Below are positions 52,569 through 61,285 of a stretch of DNA of 64,000 nt, in pieces. The position numbers and the translations under genes were made by a program. Under the pieces are notes generated by a model. It was not told the DNA's origin. It saw only the letters and a program-made list of their open reading frames with translations, and searched no databases. The DNA is from Luscinia megarhynchos (lineage: Eukaryota > Chordata > Aves > Passeriformes > Turdidae), in NCBI GenBank assembly GCA_034336665.1, contig JAPFBE010000002.1, positions 31,165,406 through 31,229,405 of the forward strand, given 5' to 3'. Each line of letters begins with the position of its first letter. Position 1 is the stretch's first letter.

Positions 52569-54559
52569 TTGTTACTTATATCATGGCGTTGCCTCTAGCT
52601 GGAGAAATGCATGTTGCCTTACATTTGCCAAAGAAAACATGACATTGACTCACAAAACTGAAGTACCACTTGCAAACTTTATGGCATCACTCATTTAGGT
52701 GCTTGATTCTACAAATCTGTTTATTTACTTATCTATTTATTTCAATTTTGGATTTTTGTTTTCTTTTCGGTTTTCTTGCAACAATTTAAAAACAGTATCT
52801 TGAAAATTAAATTCTATCCTATAGTATCATACTGACACCTATGTAATTGTTCTGCAAGCATAGAAACTTAGCATTGGCACAGGCCCCTGTCTCTTGAGGA
52901 AAGCAGTAACTATGTGCACTGACAACTATAGAGAGGTCAGTCTACTACTGGTAGAGAAGGTCGGTAGAGAAGCTCCAGATATGGAAAGCAGCAAAGATCC
53001 TTCCTTCTCCTTTCTACAAGCCCAATGCTCTGCGTGCTTGCTCCTGCCTCACCTACCCTCAGTCCTCTCTCCCTTCTCCCTGGGGTCCTCACCCTCATCT
53101 CACTCAACCAGTTGTGGCTTCTACTTCAGTGTTTGAGGAATAACATTTCTTTCCTTCTGCCATGATATTTGCCCTGCTTCACAATTCTTGTGCTACCTCT
53201 CCATCACTAAGGCCAAGTCCTCCTGTTCCCCATTTTTTTTCCTTGCTCCTTCTGCTCTAGTATGGTATGCCTTGAGATCCCAGCTTCCAAAACAATGCAC
53301 AGCTGTGCTTTCAGAAAATTTCAGCCATGTGTATCTGAGAAATACTCAAGGTGGATGATGTATTTTAGCATTGAAGGCACAGCAAGCCATCATGCAAATA
53401 CCTGTGTTAATGGCAACATGCGAATTCTGATAACGTGTTCTTGCTGGCTGTAGCAAGAACAGCCAAAGTACATCTTTGATGTAATACTTCCAGTGCATCA
53501 TCAGGTACTAAAACTTTGTGCTTAAATGGGAAAATTATTAAATTAAACTGTTTCTTAGAGAAAAACCATTAACTAGCAGTTTTTTTAATGTCATATAGCA
53601 CATTTTAAAAATTTCATTTCTATAACAGCTGGTTTAGATTAAACCTGCAACGGCAAAATCTCTATCAACTTTGGTAACCAGCAAAGGGAAATCCAGGATA
53701 AACTAACCTTGGAAAAAGTGAAAACGTAGTATTTTAATTCAAATTCAGAGGACAGTAGACAAAAAAGCATTAAAATCTCATAATACTACTCTAAAAAAAT
53801 TATAATCTGGATAGACTTTGACAGAGACTAGAAAGGGAATTGGAGTAATTTGCGTTAGGCTACACAGAAGGTGACAGAGCTGAAAATACAATCTGAGACT
53901 CTAACATGCTGCATGTGTAAGAAATTGAAATAACCCAGCAGCAAAATACAAGAACTTAGTTACAATATTTTTACAACACTTGCTCATTTAAGCTGTTAAA
54001 GATACCATGACTTGATTATTTTTTGGACTGTTGCAAAAAAAAAAAACCAAAAAAAAACCCAAAAAACCCCACCCAAAATGTGTAGTTATATTTTTGCAGT
54101 GGCAATATAGTTGTTACAGACAGTGATAGCAAATAAATAAAATATTATTACATTAATTTCCTTAAAACAAACATATGATGAATTATTTCTATGTCACTTG
54201 GGAGGCAGGGAGGGCCAACTTTTAAACATCATACGCTCATCTTTTGGGGTACTTGCTTTATCATTTCAAAGTATGAAAGAAAATCAGACTGGCCTGCACG
54301 GCTTGCACTTTGCTGCTAATAGAATTCATTCAGATACTACGCCCTGTGCCTTTCCGCATGATTTGGAAAAGCTAACTCAAGTGTTTGAAAATTTTCTTAA
54401 AGCGATGTGTATCGGCTCTGTAATTTCAAACAGCAAGAAAATGAGGTCTGAAGCAAAGGCAAAGTGGGCACGTATTGACTCGAGTTATCAACAGGGTCTC
54501 CTGCACAATTCCAAAACTCGGGAAAAAATTAACCTCACCCCAGCCAAAGATTGCACAGC
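52569..54559. other. Intergenic, upstream of the DAP promoter
   Basis: Mostly A/T-rich, with an A/C-rich tract at about 54,034-54,070. From about 54,220 CpG dinucleotides become frequent, forming a shore of the island. A 125-codon open frame at 54,198-54,575 (plus) crosses this shore. It has no recognisable domain and may be chance. Confidence 0.5.
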
Positions 54560-54566
54560 GCTTTAT

Positions 54567-54927
54567 GCCGCCTGACACATAGACGGAGCGCAAGGCGCGG
54601 GCTGCCGATTAGCCGCTAATTACAAGTATTATTTGAAGCGCACACGCAGACGATTACAAACCACGCAGCTCACAGCCGGGCCGCCTCCCCCGGCGGACTA
54701 CACAGCACAGGGCGGAGCAGGCGGCAGGAGCGGCCCCGCCGCAGGAGCCGTGCCCCGCCGCGCTCCCGGCCCGGCGCAGGCCGCCCGTGGCGGGCCCGCG
54801 TCCCCGCCCGCCCGCGCGGCGCCGCCCCCCGGCGGCCACGTTGACAGGCCGGGCGTGGGCCGCGTTCGCCGGGCGCTGTCGGGGTGCGGGTACGCGGTGC
54901 GGGAGCGGGGCCGCTGACACTGTAAAA
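54567..54927 (+). promoter_or_regulatory. DAP core promoter and 5' UTR (TSS not fixed)
   Basis: There is no TATA box. A canonical GC box (CCCCGCCC, 54,802-54,809) and several similar GC motifs fit an Sp1-type dispersed promoter. No ATG occurs between 54,567 and the DAP start codon, so scanning ribosomes would meet the DAP start first. The exact transcription start cannot be read from sequence. The frame upstream of the ATG stays open but has no ATG. Confidence 0.7.
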
Positions 54928-54982
54928 ATGTCTTCGCCTCCCAAAGAGAAAGCAGAGACGCGGGCCGGACACCCTCCTGCTG
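54928..54982 (+). CDS. DAP: DAP (death-associated protein 1), coding exon 1
   Basis: This exon encodes the first 18 residues, MSSPPKEKAETRAGHPPA, plus the first base of codon 19. That is the conserved N-terminus of DAP, a proline-rich protein of about 102 residues in mammals. DAP is cytosolic; it was found as a mediator of interferon-gamma-induced cell death, later shown to restrain autophagy as an mTOR substrate, and reported as a factor bound to dormant egg ribosomes in fish and frog. Ser3, one of the two mTOR sites described in human DAP, is present. The start is chosen by homology. It is the first ATG of the island and has A at -3. The splice donor is GTACGG, weaker than consensus, but the join G|TG restores Val19 of the family. 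The exon sits in the CpG island. Identification rests on both exons and is firm. Confidence 0.95.
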
Positions 54983-57871
54983 GTACGGCCGCCGGTTCCC
55001 GTCTCTCCGCTCTTTCTCTCGCCACGCCGGGGGGGCCGGGGCGGCCGCGGGCCGGCGGGGCCGGGCGCCGCTTCCCGGCCAGGTCCCCTCCTGTGCGCGC
55101 CGGGGCTGAGGAGGGCGAGGGCGGCCTCGGGCGGGTCCCGCCGCTGCCGGGGATGCGAGCCCGGGGCTGTGAGTGAGCCCCGGTAGGTTCGAGCCCGGGG
55201 ATGCGAGCCCCGGTGGGTTTCCTCGCTCTCCACCGCTCGGGCGCGGTGCGGGCGGTGCGCTGGGGTCCCCGCGGAGCCCCGGGTGCCCGCGGCGCTCCCG
55301 GCCCTCCGGCTGCCTCTCGGGGTGACGGGGCGATGCTCCCTGCCCTGCCTCTCCCCGAGGACAGCTCTGGTTGCGGCCAAGCCCTCATCGTGACAGCGCC
55401 GTCTCCCCCGGCATCCCGCCCTGGCCCCCGCAGCCCGCCGGGGCTGGGGTGGGAAGGGGAGCGGAGCGGTCTCGGCCCCGCGCAGCCTGCGGGGCTGCTC
55501 CAGCAGAGTGTGCGCTGAGTGTGAGCCGACACTGCCAACACTGTGCATCCATTTTGCTTGTGGGCGTCACGGTGTGAGCGCCAGAGCAGCCTGCGAGCTC
55601 CTGGCTGCGATTCGGGAGCCCGGCAGGGTAGGAAACAGGTAAAGCTGCTTGAGAAGTGCCCCGCAGAGGAGCTCCATCGCCTTCCGTCCCGCTGCTGTGT
55701 GCGAGTGGGCGGTCAGGGTGGGAGCTGTGTGTCACCTCCAGTGGGACACGTCTGCCAGGGTCCATAGACGGTAGCTGCTCTCTGTACACAGGTGGGGTTC
55801 AGTTCCTAACAGTATCGAAGCTGTGTTCCTTCACGTGCTGTTAGTTTTGCTTCTAACAGTTTTCTTAAAAAAGGGAACTTTGGTCCCTACATCAGCAGCT
55901 TTACATATGTCATCTAATGTTTCCCTGTGGAGTAGTTGGTGAGTTGTTTTTTTTAAGTGTTTCAATAAAAAATCCCAAGGTGGCTAGTTTTATGTTGAGA
56001 TCAGTTGATGAGATGTAAAGCTAAATTTGTAAGCAGCTGTTGAACTGTAATCGAATTCTGTGCTGTTTATAATGAGAACCTGAAATTCCTCTAAATAGGA
56101 GTGAGAAATAGTGGCTTTGCTTTGCATGGCAGATACTTGCACTGCTGAGCTGTAAGTCAGTCTCTTATGGCTGAGCAGTCATTCCAGTCTTGCAGCCTCC
56201 CTTGTGACGGCATTAGCTCTTACCTGCCTTCTTGCTGATCTGCTTCATGGAACAAACCAGAGCATCATTTTCCAATGTTGACAGCTTTTGTTGCCCTAGC
56301 TCCTCCAGCTGGCTTGTCTTGAGGTACATGTCAGTTTCAGAGTGGAGGGATCATTAAGATCTTACGTTGGTTTAGCTCTCTCTTCCAGCTACACCGTTGA
56401 TGAAACAAATACACCTTGTAACTGTATTTTCTGCTGTTGCTCCATGTTTGAGAGTTTTGCTTCAAAACCTGTCTTTGAAATGGTGAAAATTTTTAAAAGA
56501 CCTAAAGGGAGCCTCTCTAGGCCACATGAGAAACTAGCAATCTAAAGTGTAAAAGCTGGAGTACAATCCAGGTTTCCTTTGCCGTCAGAATATTTCAGTC
56601 TTTCTTTGTAAAACGTGGGCCCACATATGAACTGAAGAACACCTTCAACTATGTGCCATTTAAGATCATTGGCATCCCTGTTTTGTTTTTTTTTTCTATT
56701 TTTTTACAAACATGCGCACAGGTTTATCTTTGGAAGGAGGGTGATACCAAGCCTATCTTTGAGGCCGGAGAAAAAACTACTGCTTTACCATATCTTCAGG
56801 TCACTTTGGGAAGAAGATTTTTCTATGGTCTTTTAACACCTGGAAAATCCACAAGAAATATCACAACTAGCAAGAGTATATTAACCCTAGTGGCTGAAGA
56901 TAGGTTTTAATTCTCTATCTCAAGCTTGGTTAGATCCCTGAATATTAGAATGATGCAATAGATCACTCTACAAACAAGTTTTAATAAAATGGAAAGTAAG
57001 AAATTCTTAACAAAAAATAATGCAGGTGAAATTTTATTCATAAATAACAAGGCAGATTTCTATCAAAAAACATATAATATATAGGGAATCTCTTGATAAA
57101 TAGCTTAAAAGCCCAGGTTTTGCTGCATACAGTTCTATGGAGAGCACTAACTGTAATTACAGATGTGTCTTACCCTACTGAGTATGCTGGAATCTAAGTC
57201 AGGAAGTATTCGGGTCATCAAATTAAAAGCAAAACTGACAAATCTGTTGTTTTTCAAATGCACTCTTGGCCCTTGCTTACTGACTGCTCTGCATTCGTCT
57301 CTGCATTGATCTTTCACATAGGGAAAAAGGCACTTGAAAAGACAAAGGGTAATGAAACGAAAAGAAAGCTCAGGACCTCAGTGCAGGAAGCGACTTTGAC
57401 CTCCCCTCTGAAATTTAAGAGGGCCCTGACTTAATCTTGATTAAATATCTGCCTATCAGTGAGATCAAGTGTGCCCTACTCATTGTTGAGTAGGTTTGTG
57501 CAGTTGCTCTGAAGACATCTCTGTAATTATGGTTTAGCTGTTCATCTAGTACATACTGTGGAGAGATAAAGTAAGGTGATTGTTTTAATAGTGTATTTAT
57601 GAAGTTTTATGATAGATTTGTGGAAATAGTTGTGTGCTTTTTCCTACATTTTAAAAAAATAGCTCTGAGCCAAGATTTCTCTGAAATGAAGGTATATGAT
57701 AACTCCTTTCTTTGTTGAATACTAATGTATGCTCCCTTAATCTTGTACAATGGCATACTTTTGTTTCCCTTTTGATACATCTTACCGTTGTAATGGAATT
57801 TGTCATTACACAGTATGTAAAAATTAAATTTTTGTGTTAATATTGAATACCTACTCAAGAAAAAGGAAAAC

Positions 57872-58130
57872 TGTTGCGACTCTTGGTTGTACTTTGGATT
57901 TGTAGACATTCCTGTCTGGTTGCCATGACCAGGTTGTACCTGGAAGGTTTCCCTGGGAGGGACTGTCTCAGGTCTGCACGCTGAGCGAGCTGGGGCCCAA
58001 GGTGTCCCTGACCTGTGGTGCTTCTCTACACACTTGGTACTCACTCAACTCTGTGGGGTTTATTTCAGAATTCAGTCTCAGAAACAGAGAGGAGTCCAGC
58101 AGTGGGGGCAGGGAGGAAAAAGTAGAATGC
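57872..58130 (-). mobile_element. Probable ERV LTR fragment, antisense, in DAP intron 1
   Basis: On the minus strand an AATAAA lies near 58,061, followed by 'ccccacagagttgagtgag', a GC-richer U5-like segment and a terminal GTCGCAACA at 57,872. The order poly(A) signal, U5, terminal ACA fits the 3' half of a retroviral LTR. The U3 side is not delimited and no target-site duplication was found. It could instead be unique intronic sequence. Confidence 0.4.
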
Positions 58131-58809
58131 TTCCTGACTCCAGATCAGCTTGAGTGGTAATTGATTAACACAGTTGTTTAATACATTTCCAGAAGGAGTA
58201 GTCATGCCCTTTTGAGGAACACAGGCTGACATTCACAGGACTGACAAGGTGTAGTCCTGTCTGCCTCTTGAGAGGAAAATGTGACATACGATAATTAAAA
58301 TCCAAAACTTGTATTAAGTAGTGAGAGCAGATAGCTCTTCTGAGTGTGTTGCAAACAATCCCTTCTTTATTTCATGCTTTAGTAAAGGCTTAGAGCCACT
58401 TGACTGTCACCACTCCTGGAAGCCATTCCCTGTCCTCTCCTGCCTTAGCACCTGAGCTCTGCACTTGTTTTTTTCGCACAGGAGCTGCTTTCTTCCTAAT
58501 CCTAACACAGGGTCATTGACACCATCCACTTGTGGACACTGCTTTCTAAGGTGGTTTATCAGTTGTTTAAATCCTCTGTTTGCAGGATAAAGAAATCTGA
58601 GCTCTTTTAAAGATGATTTTTAAGTGACAAAAAGTCACCGTGGTAAGCATCTGTCAAATTATATAGTAAATGCTAGGCAAGCAAGCAATAGATGATTCTT
58701 CATAACTCCTGAGAAAATCTCACAAATGTTGAGGGGGTTTTTTATTAGCTTCGTGGATGTAATAATTTCTTCTCGTCACACCCTGAGGTAATGTAGTTTA
58801 GCTGATACC

Positions 58810-58845
58810 TTTTGGAAAGAAAGGGGAATTTTGGAAAGAAAGGGG
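58810..58845 (+). repeat. 19-bp tandem duplication in intron 1
   Basis: TTTTGGAAAGAAAGGGG occurs at 58,810-58,826 and 58,829-58,845, identical in both copies. Confidence 0.9.
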
Positions 58846-61188
58846 TATTTATCGTCTTAAGATAAATCTCCTGAAACTGGATTGGGTGTGAGCATGCTGT
58901 CTCACGGATGCCAGATATGTACAGAATGCTATCTAATTATTTCACTTCTGGTCTCACAAATACACATGATTATTGCAACTGTTTGCTGGTTCCTTCTGCA
59001 CAGTAACCTTGGATTGCTAAATATAATTCAATTATGCACCAAAATATTTTAAGGTATATATTCTATACCTGATTATATTAGTTAAAAAAATCACATTTAA
59101 AATTCTAAGTTGTTGCATTAGTCACTATTATGCCTTTTTAGTTGTCTTGTTATTGGCTTTTTAATCCCCACTTTTTAATTTTGCAAACAGGCAAATCTGA
59201 ATATGTTAGCTGTGTATTTTTTCCAGTGACAGATAAAGAGAAAAGGAGTGGCTGATGGCCTGATGATACACAATGTGAGATGAGAGAAATTTTAGATCTA
59301 AATTCACACTAAACCTTCATTTTCTCTAGTTTTCTCTTAGATGTTGAAGGACATGGAGGTGTGTGTATTGTTCATAACTGCTGTTTGTAACCCTGGCAAG
59401 TGTTGCTGTGGAGACAGCATCTTCCACAAAAAGTAATTTGAAATAAATAAGTAAAAGGTCCTGATTGTGCAATGATGTTAAATTTAGAAATTAATTAAAA
59501 TAAATTAATAATTTATAAATAAATGTAAATAAAGCATAGCATTACTTTGATTAACTGAGATGTTAAAATAAGACTGCACTTGACAGAGCTCAGTGTTTAC
59601 TTTTGCAAACAAACTTACATTTCTAAGGAACTTGAATCAAGAAAAATTAATCGGAATTTTAATTTTTGCTTCACTTCAGGCAACAAAGAAATGCAGTTTT
59701 TAAAACTGTCTTTATTTCCTTGTCCCATGTGAAACATTTCTCACCAATTAAAGTTTTATGCTGGAGAGAGAGAACACAAAATGGTTAGCGATTTAGGTTT
59801 GGAGTTTTTTTAGTGCATGATAAGAGGACACAATTTTCATAGGTTTAAAAGATATTTCTTTGAGTCTGTCTGTTGACTGCCTGTCTTTAGTTAATGATCA
59901 TTATTGAATTAGAAGTTTATCATTCAAATAGCACTCAGAACTTAAAATCTATTTTTAAACGACAGGGCCAAAGACCTTCCACTTTTTCCTGGAGCAGGTC
60001 ACTTTCTCCTTCTTGCTTTCCTTCACCCAGGCTGTACAATTTATGCACAGCAGTGGCCTTCCCATTGGTGTCCTGGTTAAGAACTGGGAATTAGACCTGT
60101 GTCTAGGTTTCTGGGATTAGCACTGAGCAGCTGTGAGGTGCTGTGCTCCCTCTGTGGCAGGGTACAGGGGGCTGTCAGAAGTACAGCCTCCTTGTCCCTG
60201 CCAGCTTCAGCTTCTCCCGAGTGCTGCTCTGGCTGTGACACCTCTGCTGGGGCTCGCCACAGGCACCGAGTTAAGCGCTGAGCACAACCCAGCGTGTCTG
60301 TAAGTGGTTTATTGACTCCTGACCGCTAGCATGGTTTTCTGATGTGGTTGCTGATGGCAGCGTAACCCATCCAATTAAGCTGATGAGATGCATCATCTTA
60401 TCCTGTGCTGTCCTGTAGCATGTGTAGCAATTGTTGAAGAAAAAGAAAAGTACACTATTGAACCAGAGAGCAGATCAAGAGCAACTGCAAGGCTGGCTTG
60501 GTTCCTGTTTTAGATTGCACTTTGGAGTGGATAAGTGATGCACATAAGTGGATTTGCTTTCACTTCTGGTTTTGTGTTTCAGAGGGCTGCTTTCATGTTT
60601 GCATCATTTCTAAAACTTAAGTGATGCAAGGATTTAAAATGTTGTAAATGCTCATATGTTTTACAAAACAAAGTTCTGTTCTAAATGCAAGTTAATGGTC
60701 CTTCTAAATTTTGCTTTTTATTACACTATTTTTGAAGTGCTTCGTTGTATAAATACTGTTATTATAGGTGTAGTTTTGAACATGAAATGACAAGTTAGTT
60801 TCTTTGGTTTGTGGCCTTTTGTGTAGTGTTATGCAAGCCATTGCTTCAGTTTCTTCTGACTGCTGCAAGTTAGTATGGGATGGAGGGGAAATTAGAACAG
60901 AATGGAATTTTCCAAAATGGCATTGGAAGCAGGTGGTAAAATGGGCTGCAGCTTCTCAGGATAAGCAAAGATGCTATCATGTGAAAGAATGGCAGATGTG
61001 GTCCTGAAGTAGCTGTTCTTTAGGCTTGCCACTTTTTAACACTTTAGGCCTCTTTTTTAAACTGTGATTACTATTAAATTACTATGCAAAGTATTTGGAG
61101 GGAAGCAGGGTGGGTCATCTTTAAAATATTCTTCACTTAATGCTGATTTAACTGAGGTTTGTTGTTACCTTTTTAATTTTCATTCCAG

Positions 61189-61285
61189 TGAAAGCTGGTG
61201 GGATGCGGATTGTGCAGAAACACCCACACAATTCAGATGCCAAAGAAGAAAAAGATAAGGATGACCAAGCCTGGGAAACCAGCAG
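61189..61285 (+). CDS. DAP: DAP (death-associated protein 1), coding exon 2
   Basis: It follows a clear T-rich tract and CAG acceptor and ends at a strong donor (AGCAG|GTGAGC). With the last base of exon 1 it encodes residues 19-50: VKAGGMRIVQKHPHNSDAKE (19-38) followed by EKDKDDQAWETS (39-50). This is the conserved basic-then-acidic core of DAP, including the invariant-looking VKAGGMRIVQKHPH block. The last two bases, AG, start codon 51. In human DAP residue 51 is the second mTOR-phosphorylated serine, and here it will be Ser or Arg depending on the first base of exon 3. The remaining half of the protein (about 52 residues) lies beyond the window, so the gene is incomplete here but not broken. 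The ORF drawn at 61,064-61,258 is in another frame and is a shadow. Confidence 0.97.

Larger units (their letters stand above)
54560..55760 (+). promoter_or_regulatory. CpG island of the DAP promoter
   Basis: GC content and CpG frequency are far above the rest of the window, densest at 54,670-55,520. It spans the presumed promoter, 5' UTR, coding exon 1 and the first 0.8 kb of intron 1. Long antisense open frames (up to 295 codons, 54,654-55,541) exist because GC-rich DNA has few stops, and I do not regard them as genes. A 48-bp imperfect tandem duplication (units starting GGGGATGCGAGC at 55,149 and 55,197) lies inside it. Confidence 0.93.
54983..61188 (+). other. DAP: DAP intron 1
   Basis: A phase-1 GT-AG intron of 6,206 bp. 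The 3' end has a T-rich tract and CAG acceptor at 61,186-61,188. The first 0.8 kb belongs to the CpG island. Beyond it the + strand looks richer in T than A. An antisense LTR-like piece lies at 57.9 kb and a 19-bp tandem duplication at 58.8 kb. ORFs at 56,653-56,910 and 57,607-58,044 (minus) show no family resemblance and are taken as chance. Confidence 0.9.

Noticed and set aside
1..54559. Last exon or 3' UTR of CTNND2
   Set aside because: Expected upstream of DAP from synteny, but no reading frame resembling its C-terminus was found in the window.
54787..55176. Frame running through DAP exon 1 from a GTG codon to position 55,176
   Set aside because: The upstream part has no ATG, and the downstream part runs past the exon 1 donor into intron 1. 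Homology starts at the ATG at 54,928.
54654..55548. 295- and 292-codon antisense ORFs over the CpG island
   Set aside because: Two overlapping frames are open at once, and composition is Arg/Pro/Gly/Ala-rich as expected from GC-rich DNA. No similarity recognised, and the sense strand holds DAP exon 1.
56653..56910. 85-codon ORF preceded by a T-rich tract and CAG, resembling an exon
   Set aside because: DAP has no residues of this kind between its first two exons, the ORF matches no family I know, and a direct join of exons 1 and 2 gives the expected protein.
57607..58044. 145-codon minus-strand ORF in DAP intron 1
   Set aside because: It partly overlaps a probable LTR fragment and shows no domain.
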